64,000 nt of DNA from Bacteroidota bacterium. GTDB taxonomy: Bacteria > Bacteroidota > Bacteroidia > Chitinophagales > Chitinophagaceae. This document shows, in pieces, positions 28,300 through 37,999 of this stretch. Position 1 is the stretch's first letter. The number at the start of each line of letters is the position of its first letter. The DNA lies in the NCBI GenBank assembly GCA_030706605.1, contig JAUZOE010000003.1, positions 124,001-188,000 on the forward strand, in the 5' to 3' direction. The translations under genes were made by a program, and so were the position numbers. The notes beneath the pieces were generated by a model, which saw nothing but the letters and a program-made list of their open reading frames with translations, was not told the DNA's origin and ran no database searches.

Positions 28300-28734
28300 T
28301 TATTGTCCATTTTTTATTATCCTTAAAGTTTTCATGTCTTTTCCTCCTTCAAAAAATTTATCCAAAACTTTTTGAAATACAGGACTTGTATTTGGCAAAG
28401 AAGAAAATAAAGTCATTGATGAGCGCAACTTTAAATCATCCGGATTGCCGAAAATTTTATGTGCATCACTAGTATCAAGTTGTAGTAATTTATTGCAGGT
28501 ATGAATAAGCCTCCTGCCCAAAACAGGGTGATTTAAGAATTCTTCAGCTTCTTTAAGATTTTTTATTGCATAGAATTTTGACGTTTCGCTAAAACCCAAA
28601 CCTTGTATTTGCGGAAAAATATACCACATCCAATGACTTTGCTTTTTGCCAATTGTTATTTCTGATAAGGCAATTGGATAGATTGTTTCTTGTGCGTCAA
28701 TAAATCTTTGTAGTTTGTTTGTAGGGCGTGCCAT
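28300..28734 (-). CDS. DUF1810 family protein
   Basis: 144-residue cytoplasmic protein with the DUF1810 pattern: LQRFIDAQ at the start, the HWMWYIFPQIQGLG motif at about 34-47, and SSMTLFSSL toward the C-terminus. The family is widespread and its function has not been established. It reads on the same strand as uvrB, 33 bp downstream of it, so it is probably cotranscribed with uvrB. Confidence 0.85.
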   Translation of the reverse strand: MARPTNKLQRFIDAQETIYPIALSEITIGKKQSHWMWYIFPQIQGLGFSETSKFYAIKNLKEAEEFLNHPVLGRRLIHTCNKLLQLDTSDAHKIFGNPDDLKLRSSMTLFSSLPNTSPVFQKVLDKFFEGGKDMKTLRIIKNGQ

Positions 28735-28767
28735 TGTATTAATAAACTCTCCGTGTGTTATTAAAGT

Positions 28768-30798
28768 TTAATTCTTCATCTCTTTCAACTCTCCCTGCAT
28801 CCTGAACATCTCATCGCGCAATCTTGCTGCTTCCATAAAGTCCAGGTCTTTTGCGGCTTTTTCCATCTGTCTTTTTACCTGGCTTATGGCTTTTTCCATC
28901 TGGGGAATGGTTTTATATTGGGCCTCGTCCTCTGCCGCAACTGTGGTTAATTCATCTACTGCGTAAGGCGAATTTTCATTATAGCCTTTTATATCAAGCA
29001 CTGAAGTTTGTCCCATAATCTGGTCAATAGATTTTATAATGGTGGTGGGTGTAATGTTATGTTCTATATTATATTGAATTTGCTTTTCTCTCCGGCGGGT
29101 AGTTTCATCAATGGTTTTCTGCATGCTCATAGTAATTTTATCTGCATAAAAAATTACCAATCCATCTACATTACGGGCAGCCCTACCCGCGGTTTGTGTC
29201 AGAGATCTTTCATTGCGCAAAAAACCTTCTTTATCTGCATCAAGAATCGCAACAAGTGAAACTTCCGGCAGATCCAAACCTTCACGCAAAAGGTTTACAC
29301 CCACCAACACATCTATTTCACCGAGGCGCAATTCCCGTAAGATTTCAATGCGGTCCAAAGTATGAATTTCGCTGTGAATGTATTTTGATTTGATGTTGAT
29401 TCGGTGCAGGTATTTATCCATTTCCTCGGCCATTCGTTTGGTTAAAGTGGTTACTAATACACGATCCCCTTTGGTAACTCTCTTATCAATTTCATCCAGC
29501 AGATCATCAATCTGGTTTACTGATGGACGAATTTCTATCGGCGGATCCAGTAAACCAGTTGGTCTTACTACCTGCTCTACCACTATGCCACCGGTTTTGT
29601 CCAATTCATAATCGCCGGGAGTAGCGCTCACATAAACTGTTTGGTTGAGCATACTTTCAAATTCATTGAAGTTAAGTGGCCGGTTATCCAAAGCTGAAGG
29701 CAAACGAAAACCATAATCAACCAAAATCAATTTTCTTGAACGGTCGCCGCCATACATTCCACTTACCTGCGGAATGGTTTGATGGCTTTCATCTATGATG
29801 CATAAAAAATCATTGGGAAAATAATCAAGCAGGCAAAACGGGCGTGTACCGGGGTCGCGCCTGTCGAAGAATCTTGAATAATTTTCAACACCATTACAAT
29901 AGCCCAATTCACGAATCATCTCCACATCATAATTTACCCGTTCAGAAATTCTTTGTGCTTCAATATATTTTCCGGTGTCTTTAAAATATTCTGATTGCCT
30001 TGCTGCTTCATCCTGGATTTCATACAAAATTTGTTGCAATTTATCTTTAGGCGCAATGTATAAATTAGCGGGAAAAATAGCGGCATCAGGAACTTTAGCT
30101 ATTCTTTTGCCAGAGCTTAATTCAAGCGTTTCGATGCTTTCAATTTCATCACCAAAAAAAGTAACCCGGTAGCCATTGTCCATATAAGGAAGATTGATGT
30201 CTACTGTATCCCCTTTCACACGAAAAGTGCCTCTTGCAAAATCTCCCTGCGTTCTTGAATACAAACCATTGACCAGGGAATGTAGAAATCCCTGCCTGCT
30301 GATAACCTGTCCTTCTTCAATGCGCACTACGCCTTCGGCAAAATCTTTTGGATTACCGATTCCATAAATACAACTCACACTTGCTACAACAATTATATCC
30401 CTTCTTCCGGTAAGCAATTGTGAGGTAGCTGCCAATCTTAATTTATCCAGTTCTTCATTAATACTTAAATCTTTTTCGATGTAAGTATCACTGACAGGCA
30501 TGTAAGCTTCAGGCTGATAATAATCATAATAAGAAACAAAATAGCCTACGGAATTATCAGGAAAAAATTGACGAAACTCTCCATATAACTGGGCTACCAA
30601 TGTTTTGTTGTGCGTAAGGACTAATGTGGGCCGTTGCACATTTTGAATCACATTAGCCATGGTAAAAGTTTTACCACTACCGGTAACTCCCAATAAGGCC
30701 TGGTATTTTTCTCCTTCCAAAATACCTTTGGTAAGTTGTTCTATTGCTTGTGGCTGGTCGCCAGCGGGTTGATATTGTGAATTGAGTTGAAAAGGCAC
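28768..30798 (-). CDS. uvrB: UvrABC system protein B
   Basis: Helicase-like damage-verification subunit of nucleotide excision repair, 676 residues. Walker A is GVTGSGKT at 37-44. The beta-hairpin that probes the lesion (YDYYQPEAYMP) follows at about 93-103. The DESHQ box and the C-terminal helicase motifs including LLREGLDLPEV are present. The C-terminal UVR domain, which contacts UvrC, covers about 635-670. Length and domains are standard. Confidence 0.97.
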   Translation of the reverse strand: MPFQLNSQYQPAGDQPQAIEQLTKGILEGEKYQALLGVTGSGKTFTMANVIQNVQRPTLVLTHNKTLVAQLYGEFRQFFPDNSVGYFVSYYDYYQPEAYMPVSDTYIEKDLSINEELDKLRLAATSQLLTGRRDIIVVASVSCIYGIGNPKDFAEGVVRIEEGQVISRQGFLHSLVNGLYSRTQGDFARGTFRVKGDTVDINLPYMDNGYRVTFFGDEIESIETLELSSGKRIAKVPDAAIFPANLYIAPKDKLQQILYEIQDEAARQSEYFKDTGKYIEAQRISERVNYDVEMIRELGYCNGVENYSRFFDRRDPGTRPFCLLDYFPNDFLCIIDESHQTIPQVSGMYGGDRSRKLILVDYGFRLPSALDNRPLNFNEFESMLNQTVYVSATPGDYELDKTGGIVVEQVVRPTGLLDPPIEIRPSVNQIDDLLDEIDKRVTKGDRVLVTTLTKRMAEEMDKYLHRINIKSKYIHSEIHTLDRIEILRELRLGEIDVLVGVNLLREGLDLPEVSLVAILDADKEGFLRNERSLTQTAGRAARNVDGLVIFYADKITMSMQKTIDETTRRREKQIQYNIEHNITPTTIIKSIDQIMGQTSVLDIKGYNENSPYAVDELTTVAAEDEAQYKTIPQMEKAISQVKRQMEKAAKDLDFMEAARLRDEMFRMQGELKEMKN

Positions 30799-30852
30799 GA
30801 TATAAAATATTCATACAAAAATACACAACACAGGTTATCCGCAATGATATGA

Positions 30853-31311
30853 TTAATCAATCACCTTCCTTGTCAAATACTCTGTGTAATCCGGAACAGC
30901 GATAGGATAATCTTCCTTCAGTAAAGCAGAGGTAAGGATGAAATCGGCTGTTGTACGGTTACAAGCCATTAAAATATTCCGGGCAACGGCTAATCTTAAG
31001 AGAGCTTTTACATCACTATCGTGAGGTTGCGCTTCCATTGGGTCCCAAAAGAAAATAAGCAGATCTAATTTTTCCTCTGCAATAAGCGATCCTATTTGCT
31101 GATCGCCACCAAGAGGGCCACTTAATAATTTTTTTATTGGCTGCTTTAGGTTGGCTTCTAATAATCTTCCCGTAGTGCCTGTCGAGATTAGTTCATGCCC
31201 CGATAAAAAAGATTTATTGTGAATGGCCCATTCTATAAGGTCTTTCTTTTTATTGTCATGTGCAACAAGTGCAATTCGTTTTATGCCCGAAATAATTCTT
31301 ATGTGACTCAT
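30853..31311 (-). CDS. mgsA: Methylglyoxal synthase
   Basis: Converts dihydroxyacetone phosphate to methylglyoxal plus phosphate, a glycolytic bypass. 152 residues. All expected catalytic residues are present and offset by one from E. coli: His18, Asp70 (GGDQQIG), Asp90 (FFWDPM), His97 and Asp100 (QPHDSD). The phosphate loop STGTTGR is intact. It lies 54 bp upstream of uvrB on the same strand. The call is firm. Confidence 0.95.
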   Translation of the reverse strand: MSHIRIISGIKRIALVAHDNKKKDLIEWAIHNKSFLSGHELISTGTTGRLLEANLKQPIKKLLSGPLGGDQQIGSLIAEEKLDLLIFFWDPMEAQPHDSDVKALLRLAVARNILMACNRTTADFILTSALLKEDYPIAVPDYTEYLTRKVID

Positions 31312-31359
31312 AATACTATTTAATATTTATGCTCAAAATAAAAGAACATAATCCAATAA

Positions 31360-33588
31360 TCAATTAGTTGAATTTGAAATAACATTTAGATAATCGGATA
31401 GTTTGGTAATTGCATTAGCGTCAATTAAAATTTGCTCCTGCGCTTCTTTCCAGTTTCTTTGTTCAATAGCTTCACGAATCCCAGGCATTGTTTTTACACC
31501 ATAACCTGTATAAAATCCCGGAGCATATATAGTATGTTTATACCAGGGCCTGCGTGGTAATCCGGTTTGTGTAAGTAATTCCTGCTCGGCCCTGTAAAGT
31601 GATTCGTTAAACGAGGGACTGACTTCATTTGTTTTTATTTTATGCTGGAAAACAACATGTAAACTATCTGTGCTTTTTTTCAACTGTTCTAATGCATTTT
31701 GCAATGGAGAAAAATCAAGATAAGGCACTTCAGGCTTTGCAACCGGTGCTATGAATTTTTTAGTAGGGTCTTCGCCCACTTTATAATCGCCCGAGTTAAT
31801 AATTTTATTTTCTACCTCAGTAGATTCTCTCTCATTATTCAGAAGGCTAACTAATTCGTCTGAATAATTATTTATAGTTGTGTATAGATGGGTAAAATCA
31901 AAGGGCAATATATCAGCATTGGCCATTCGCAAAACAGCATGGCCCGCTGTTTCAGCCAATGTTACTCCATATTGAAAGCCGGGATCTTTAAAACGTGTAT
32001 AATCATAATAAGAATCATAAATGGAATGATATTCCCCTCCATTATCTTCACCACCATAGCCCAGGTTTAATGCAGGAATACCCGCATGTTGAATAAAAGA
32101 GGAATAGTCGGAGCCTGAGCCCATTGCTCCCAGCTTTAATGCTTTCTCGTCTAAAATTTTTTTCTTTTGTTCGGCAGTCTTTGCGGAAATGGCTTCGTGA
32201 GCTCTCTTGCGGTTAAAAACACTCACATGAGTTTGCGGATCCATAACGCTGTTGGCAATCTCATTCATTAAAGGCTCCAACGCATGAGAGCCTTCGGCGT
32301 ATAAATATCCGCGACCATTTCCATCTGAATTAATATAGACCACTGCTTTTTGCTGCAACTCTTTTTCATGAGTTTCTACCCATTCGGTAGAGCCGATTAG
32401 CGCGGGTTCTTCGCCATCCCACGAGCAATATACTAAGGTGCGGTCTGGTTTCCAGCCTGTTTTCAAAAGGTTACCAATCGATTTAGCTTCTTCTAATAGT
32501 GCTGCCTGTCCACTGATTGGATCGGCGGCTCCGTTTACCCAACCGTCCTGGTGGTTACCTCTTATTACCCATTCATCAGGATATTTGGCTCCCTTTATTT
32601 TTGCAATTACATCATAACATGGAACGATGTCCCAATTAAATGCAACTTTTAAATGAACTTTTGTTTTGCCCGGTCCAATATGATAAGCAAAGGGCAAACC
32701 TCCATGCCAATTGTCAGGTGCTACGGGGCCGTCAAGAGCTTCCAACAGAGGTGTGGCATCATGGTAGCTGATCGGTAAAACCGGAATTTTTAAGAGGTTA
32801 GGAGCTTGTAGCCTGTCGAGTCTCTTGGCATCTTCCGTTGCACCTACTCCGGGCGTTAAAGGATCTCCGGGATAAATAACCATATCCATAACAGATCCCC
32901 TTTGCACTCCATATTCATTTTTAAAAGCTCCCTTCGGATAAACATCGCCATGAAAATATCCATCATCCATAGGATCACTATAAATGATGCAGCCTATTGC
33001 GCCATGCTCCTGTGCTATTTTGGGTTTGGTTCCGCGCCAGCTATGCCCGTATTTGGCTATCACTATTTTTCCTTTTACATCAATGCCCATTTTATCCAAT
33101 ACTTCATAGTCTTCCGGCAATCCATAATTTACAAATACCAGTTCACCGGTTACATCGCCATCGGCACTGTAGGCATTGTAAGTGGGCAATTGTCCCGACT
33201 GTCCGCTCGTAGGATCTTCTTTTAATGCAGGCTCTTTTAATATGGCTTTGTAAGAAGTGGGAGAAGTCATTTCCAGTATTCTTGTTTTGGGTGTTGGAAA
33301 CAGTACATGAAAAGTTTCGATCTGAGCATCCCATCCCCATTGTTTATACAAGCTTAGAATGTATTCAGCATTTTCTTTGCTGCCGGGAGAACTTAAATGA
33401 TGCGGCACTGCAGAGAGTTTTTTTATGGTTTCGCCAATATTTTCTTTACTTAAATTTTTGTCAAAAGAAGATTCAAGATTTACTTCGGTCGCTACATTTT
33501 TTTTATAGAAGCCCGTGATCTTTTTTGTTTGAGCAAATGAAGATTGAATAATAAAAATCAAAGAAAAAGCTAATAAGATTTTTCGCAT
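31360..33588 (-). CDS. M28 family metallopeptidase, glutamate carboxypeptidase II-like
   Basis: 742 residues, secreted (signal peptide about 1-19, ending SSFAQ). Layout matches GCPII: a protease-associated domain at about 110-260, the M28 dinuclear zinc domain at about 320-560, and a C-terminal TFR-type dimerisation domain. Zinc ligands and base are visible: His346 (GNHQDGW), Asp in GAADPISG, Glu393-Glu394 (WDGEEPAL), Asp in NSDGNGR, and His in YHSIYD. It probably trims peptides in the periplasm. It lies 30 bp after the amidase gene on the same strand, so they may be cotranscribed and act in peptide or amide scavenging. Confidence 0.9.
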   Translation of the reverse strand: MRKILLAFSLIFIIQSSFAQTKKITGFYKKNVATEVNLESSFDKNLSKENIGETIKKLSAVPHHLSSPGSKENAEYILSLYKQWGWDAQIETFHVLFPTPKTRILEMTSPTSYKAILKEPALKEDPTSGQSGQLPTYNAYSADGDVTGELVFVNYGLPEDYEVLDKMGIDVKGKIVIAKYGHSWRGTKPKIAQEHGAIGCIIYSDPMDDGYFHGDVYPKGAFKNEYGVQRGSVMDMVIYPGDPLTPGVGATEDAKRLDRLQAPNLLKIPVLPISYHDATPLLEALDGPVAPDNWHGGLPFAYHIGPGKTKVHLKVAFNWDIVPCYDVIAKIKGAKYPDEWVIRGNHQDGWVNGAADPISGQAALLEEAKSIGNLLKTGWKPDRTLVYCSWDGEEPALIGSTEWVETHEKELQQKAVVYINSDGNGRGYLYAEGSHALEPLMNEIANSVMDPQTHVSVFNRKRAHEAISAKTAEQKKKILDEKALKLGAMGSGSDYSSFIQHAGIPALNLGYGGEDNGGEYHSIYDSYYDYTRFKDPGFQYGVTLAETAGHAVLRMANADILPFDFTHLYTTINNYSDELVSLLNNERESTEVENKIINSGDYKVGEDPTKKFIAPVAKPEVPYLDFSPLQNALEQLKKSTDSLHVVFQHKIKTNEVSPSFNESLYRAEQELLTQTGLPRRPWYKHTIYAPGFYTGYGVKTMPGIREAIEQRNWKEAQEQILIDANAITKLSDYLNVISNSTN

Positions 33589-33618
33589 GGTTGTAAATTT
33601 TATTAATTAAAATTTTAT

Positions 33619-35265
33619 TTATCTAAAATAGGGCGGATGCATTTTATTCCATGAGGTTGCATCCTGGTAATCTTTCGCTATTTCAAGAATAGTGGCTTCA
33701 TCATATAATTTTCCAATAAGTGTAATACTTGTTGGTGTGTTTTTTTTATTAAACCCGGTTGGTATGCTAATAGCAGGATTTCCGGTTAAATTGGTAATGG
33801 CTGCCTGTTTGCCACCCCATGTAGGGCAAATAATTGCATCATATTTATCGATCACTTCATTTACTTTTTGCATGAGCACATAGCGATGGCGATTGGCATT
33901 GATATATTCCACGGCAGGAATAAATCTGCCGGCTCTGAAATAATTTGGCCATTCACGTTTCCCCTGCCGGTTCATTTTATCATCAAGGCCGGTTCTGGTA
34001 AATTCGTCAAAGGCAGCAGCGCTTTCAGCACCGAGGACTATACCGATAATGTCAAAATTATAAATTCCGGAATCAGGGAAGTCAATTGGAGTTAATTTTG
34101 CTCCTGCTTTTCTGAAAACATCAAGCACCGCATATTCATTTCCAAGTGTATCTTTTTTGCCGAAATAATTTTTTGCATAAGCTATTTTCATTTTGGAAAG
34201 ATATTTTTTGCCTGTGTAATTAAAAGGCATATTTACGGCTGCGGCATCCAGCCCGTCGGTACCATGTAAATAATAAAAGACAATTGCGGCATCTTCGGCA
34301 CTCCTGCAAATAGGTCCTGCTTTATCAAGGCTCCAGCAGAGGGTCATGGCGCCGCTTCTGCTTATCGAACCAAAGGTAGGTCGTAAGCCTGTTGCTCCAC
34401 ATACGGTTGATGGAGAAATAATTGATCCGTATGTTTCTGTGCCAATAGCAAACGGAACAAGTCCTGCAACCGTTGCAGCTGCTGAGCCTGCAGAAGATCC
34501 ACTGGAGCCTTCCAGCATATTCCATGGGTTTTTGGTGCGCCCCCCAAACCAGTAATCATTCATTGCCAGGGCACCCAAGGTTAGTTTGGCAATTAATACG
34601 GCTCCCGCTGCTTTTAATTTTGTATAAACGTAACTGTCTTTATCAATTACCTGGTTTCTATAGGGATTAGCGCCCCAGGTTGTTTTGGTTCCTTTTACTG
34701 CAAATAGGTCCTTTAACCCATAAGGAATACCGTGTAATAAACCCCTATACTTTCCTGCTGCTATTTCTTTATCGGCTTCAGCAGCTTGTTTCATGGCAAT
34801 ATCTTCGGTGAAAGAAATAACACACTGAAGCGTATCTGCATATTTTTTTAGACGATCGATAAAAAATTTTGTAAGCGCAACTGAGGAGATTTTTTTGTTT
34901 TTTATGAGTGAAGCCAATTGAGGAATTGAATAAAATGCAAGATCATTTTTATTGGCCGGCAAATTCACCCCGGGAGGAATGGTGAATTTTACCGGTAATT
35001 GGTTTTTATTAAAATCCATGTAAGGCTGGAATGAGCTTTCTGCCATTGTCATAGGAACAGAATTGTCTAATGAAAAATCATGCATTTTATCATATTCTTT
35101 TGCCCTTGCCCGAACAGATCCCAGGAGAGAATCTTCTTTGGCTTTTGTAAAATGCAGGCTTATTATTTTTTCTCCAGATTGTATGTCATTAATCATAATA
35201 CTATCCTGAGCAATACAGATATTGGATAGACAAATAATGAATAAGAGAAAAAATATATTTTTCAT
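33619..35265 (-). CDS. Amidase signature family protein, secreted
   Basis: 548 residues. A signal peptide (about 1-19, ending CIAQ) predicts a periplasmic location. The Ser-cisSer-Lys triad fits: Lys in IPYGLKDLF, the Gly/Ser-rich GSSGSSAGSAAA with the cis-serine, and the nucleophile in ETYGSIISPS. Its amide substrate cannot be inferred. This is not GatA: it is exported and there are no gatB/C neighbours. It precedes the M28 peptidase gene by 30 bp in the same direction. Confidence 0.88.
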   Translation of the reverse strand: MKNIFFLLFIICLSNICIAQDSIMINDIQSGEKIISLHFTKAKEDSLLGSVRARAKEYDKMHDFSLDNSVPMTMAESSFQPYMDFNKNQLPVKFTIPPGVNLPANKNDLAFYSIPQLASLIKNKKISSVALTKFFIDRLKKYADTLQCVISFTEDIAMKQAAEADKEIAAGKYRGLLHGIPYGLKDLFAVKGTKTTWGANPYRNQVIDKDSYVYTKLKAAGAVLIAKLTLGALAMNDYWFGGRTKNPWNMLEGSSGSSAGSAAATVAGLVPFAIGTETYGSIISPSTVCGATGLRPTFGSISRSGAMTLCWSLDKAGPICRSAEDAAIVFYYLHGTDGLDAAAVNMPFNYTGKKYLSKMKIAYAKNYFGKKDTLGNEYAVLDVFRKAGAKLTPIDFPDSGIYNFDIIGIVLGAESAAAFDEFTRTGLDDKMNRQGKREWPNYFRAGRFIPAVEYINANRHRYVLMQKVNEVIDKYDAIICPTWGGKQAAITNLTGNPAISIPTGFNKKNTPTSITLIGKLYDEATILEIAKDYQDATSWNKMHPPYFR

Positions 35266-35306
35266 TAGCAGTTTTTTTCTAAAACTACTTATTTTTTCTT
35301 TGTAAA

Positions 35307-35648
35307 TTATTGGAGATTAGGATTCCGGTTTTTTTTTGATCTCTTTTTTTTCATGGGATTGTGATACTTAATAACATCAAGAAATTGCTGTGAATGGATA
35401 TATTTTTTAGAAAAAAAATAGCTAAAAAATATATTAAAGTAAAATCCTGGCCTCAATTGAGGTAGTTTAGGAGAGGATTTTACTTTAAAAAAAATGGTCA
35501 CAAATGTTTTGAAATAGCCGATCATCCGTTTCTTTTCAATAATTTTCTTTTTAATAACTGGATAAGTAAAAAAAATCATTAATACGAAAGTTCCGCTGTA
35601 ATCAAAAAAACTGGTTTTAGTGTTAACTTTCTGTTTTATTCTTGCCAT
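35307..35648 (-). CDS. Doubtful 113-aa ORF overlapping a structured element
   Basis: An ATG-initiated frame with a possible TM segment near residues 14-32 and a very Lys/Phe-rich composition. The C-terminal half overlaps a long inverted repeat (35434-35488), and its low complexity suggests AT-rich non-coding DNA. The first 55 residues look more protein-like. I do not recognise a family. Either a small lineage-specific membrane protein or a spurious frame. Confidence 0.25.
   Translation of the reverse strand: MARIKQKVNTKTSFFDYSGTFVLMIFFTYPVIKKKIIEKKRMIGYFKTFVTIFFKVKSSPKLPQLRPGFYFNIFFSYFFSKKYIHSQQFLDVIKYHNPMKKKRSKKNRNPNLQ
35434..35488. repeat. 14-bp inverted repeat with nested palindrome
   Basis: TTAAAGTAAAATCC (35434-35447) and GGATTTTACTTTAA (35475-35488) are perfect inverted arms around a 27-bp loop that itself contains the palindrome CCTCAATTGAGG (35451-35462). 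Transcribed, it would give a long stem capped by another stem. Confidence 0.7.
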
Positions 35649-35671
35649 GAAAGTGTTTTAATGTACCTTTG
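35642..35671 (+). promoter_or_regulatory. Promoter of typA
   Basis: TTG (35642-35644), 19-bp spacer, then TACCTTTG (35664-35671), a good Bacteroidota -33/-7 pair 58 bp before the typA ATG. Confidence 0.65.
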
Positions 35672-35729
35672 CACCCTTAAAAAATTACGGGCATAATAAA
35701 TAAATATGTTCATTGGCTTAAAATAATTT

Positions 35730-37538
35730 ATGGATATCAGAAACATCGCTATTATAGCACACGTTGATCATGGTAAAACGACTTTGGTTGATAAAATTTT
35801 GCACAGTACCAACATTTTCCGGGATAACCAGGATTCAGGTGAGCTGATTATGGATAATAATGATCTTGAAAGAGAGCGGGGCATCACTATTTTTAGTAAA
35901 AATATTTCTGTTACTTATAAAGATGTAAAAATAAATGTAATTGACACACCGGGCCATAGTGATTTTGGTGGAGAAGTAGAACGTGTATTAAAAATGGCTG
36001 ATGGGGTAGTGTTATTAGTGGATGCTTTTGAAGGGCCAATGCCTCAAACGCGTTTCGTATTGCAAAAAGCATTGCAATTGGGGCTTCGTCCTATTGTTGT
36101 AATTAATAAAGTAGATAAACCCAACTGCCGACCTGATGAGGTTCATGACGCTGTATTTGAGCTATTTTTTAACCTTGATGCTACGGAAGAACAGCTTGAC
36201 TTTGCTACTATCTACGGTTCCAGTAAACAAGGCTGGATGAATACCACTCTTGATCCGATTGATAATATCTTCCCCTTACTTGATACTATTCTTGAAAAAG
36301 TTCCCCCTCCGTTAGCGGCAGAAGGTACATTGCAAATGCAAATTACTTCCCTGGATTACTCTTCATTTCTTGGAAGAATTGCTGTTGGGAAAGTAGCTCG
36401 GGGAGTAATAAATGAAAGCCAGCCATTATCCTTAATGAAATTAGATGGCAGTGTTCAAAAAAGCCGGGTAAAAGAATTGTATGTTTTTGAAGGTTTGGGG
36501 AAAAAGAAAGTGAGTGAAGTGAAAGCCGGCGATATATGCGCTGTGGTAGGAATTGAAGGTTTCAATATTGGTGAAACGCTCGCAGATTTCGAAAATCCTG
36601 AAGCATTGCCGGTTATAAGTGTGGATGAGCCTACTATGAATATGCAGTTCAGCATTAATAATTCTCCTTTTTATGGGAGAGATGGCAAGTTTGTAACATC
36701 CCGCCATCTGAAAGACCGTTTAGAAAAAGAGCTGGAAAAAAATCTTGCACTTCGTGTAAGTCCAACTGATACTGCAGAAAGTTTTATGGTTTATGGACGC
36801 GGAATCCTGCATTTAAGTATTCTTGTAGAAACGATGCGCCGGGAAGGTTATGAAATTACCGTTGGTCAGCCACAGGTAATTACCAAAGAAATAGATGGCA
36901 AAAAACATGAACCTTATGAAAATCTTGTAGTGGATGTTCCTGCTGAATATAGTGGCCGCGTGATTGATTTGGTAACTCAACGAAAAGGGGAAATGCTTAT
37001 TATGGAAAGCAAAGGTGAAATGCAGCACCTGGAATTTGAAATTCCTTCCCGGGGTTTGATAGGATTGCGTTCCAATATGCTTACTAATACTGCAGGAGAA
37101 GCTGTAATGGCACACAGGTTTTTAGAATACAAACCATGGAAAGGGTATATTCCCGGAAGAAGTAATGGCGTTTTAATATCAAAAACACAGGAAAAAACAA
37201 CAGGATACTCTATTGATAAGCTACAGGACAGGGGAAGATTTTTTGTAGATCCGGGAGAGGAAGTATATACAGGTCAAATTATTGCGGAACATATTAAACC
37301 GGGCGATTTGGTTGTAAATGCAACTGAGCCTAAGAAATTAACCAATCACCGGGCAAGTGGAAGCGATGATGCCTCGAGGATAGCCCCGAAAACGCAAATG
37401 AGTCTTGAAGAATGCATGGAATATATTCAGCATGATGAATGTATAGAGGTAACTCCTAAGTTTATAAGGATGCGTAAAGTAATTCTTAACGAGGATGATA
37501 GAAAGAAAACGCAAAAAATGCAGAAAGCTGAAGTGTAA
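35730..37538 (+). CDS. typA: Translational GTPase TypA/BipA
   Basis: Ribosome-associated translational GTPase involved in stress and low-temperature ribosome assembly. 602 residues. G1 is HVDHGKTT at 11-18, G3 is DTPGHSDF, G4 is NKVDKPN. Domains II, III, V and the BipA-specific C-terminal domain follow in normal order and length. It has its own promoter and is monocistronic, with a possible terminator at 37574. Confidence 0.97.
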   Translation: MDIRNIAIIAHVDHGKTTLVDKILHSTNIFRDNQDSGELIMDNNDLERERGITIFSKNISVTYKDVKINVIDTPGHSDFGGEVERVLKMADGVVLLVDAFEGPMPQTRFVLQKALQLGLRPIVVINKVDKPNCRPDEVHDAVFELFFNLDATEEQLDFATIYGSSKQGWMNTTLDPIDNIFPLLDTILEKVPPPLAAEGTLQMQITSLDYSSFLGRIAVGKVARGVINESQPLSLMKLDGSVQKSRVKELYVFEGLGKKKVSEVKAGDICAVVGIEGFNIGETLADFENPEALPVISVDEPTMNMQFSINNSPFYGRDGKFVTSRHLKDRLEKELEKNLALRVSPTDTAESFMVYGRGILHLSILVETMRREGYEITVGQPQVITKEIDGKKHEPYENLVVDVPAEYSGRVIDLVTQRKGEMLIMESKGEMQHLEFEIPSRGLIGLRSNMLTNTAGEAVMAHRFLEYKPWKGYIPGRSNGVLISKTQEKTTGYSIDKLQDRGRFFVDPGEEVYTGQIIAEHIKPGDLVVNATEPKKLTNHRASGSDDASRIAPKTQMSLEECMEYIQHDECIEVTPKFIRMRKVILNEDDRKKTQKMQKAEV

Positions 37539-37999
37539 ATAATTAAGAGTATTTCATATTTGACTTCAAATAATTCCAGTCTTCTGCGATAAACCTGCAG
37601 TCAGGCTGGAAATTTTTTGTGTTTTCAATACCAAAATAGATATGCCCGTTTTCCGGTGGCTAATACCTGCTTTCCCCAACCGTAAATTCAAAGAGGTGGA
37701 TTTAGCATGTATACCATCTTGGTTATTAAAGATCGTTTTTTTTTTGGCATATATCTAATTTGGAAACTGTAATCCTTTTTATTAAAATCCTTTTCTACAC
37801 TGAATTCTAATTAAAAGAAAATGGATTGTAAGTAGTAGAATCGAAATATATTTAATTTTAGCAGGGCAATAATAAAAGATAATTTCACGAACATTTGCTT
37901 TGCAGATAAATTTTTAGGAATTTTAAACAAAATTTCTTTGTTATTTTCGGTGTAAAACAAAGTACAGGTAACATTCAATTTTGAACAATCTGGTTAATT
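37539..37999. other. 461-bp gene-free region upstream of gltB
   Basis: AT-rich, no ORF of note. It contains the possible typA terminator and must hold the gltB promoter, but I see no TAnnTTTG box in the last 150 bp. A long leader or a non-consensus, activator-dependent promoter is possible. Confidence 0.5.
37574..37618 (+). terminator. Possible terminator of typA
   Basis: TTCCAG (37574-37579) pairs with CTGGAA (37606-37611), enclosing a small CCTG/CAGG hairpin, followed by ATTTTTT. The outer stem is short and the enclosed segment long, so confidence is low. Confidence 0.35.

Noticed and set aside
33619-35265. GatA subunit of Glu-tRNA amidotransferase
   Set aside because: The protein has a signal peptide and no gatB or gatC neighbour, so an exported amidase is the better call.
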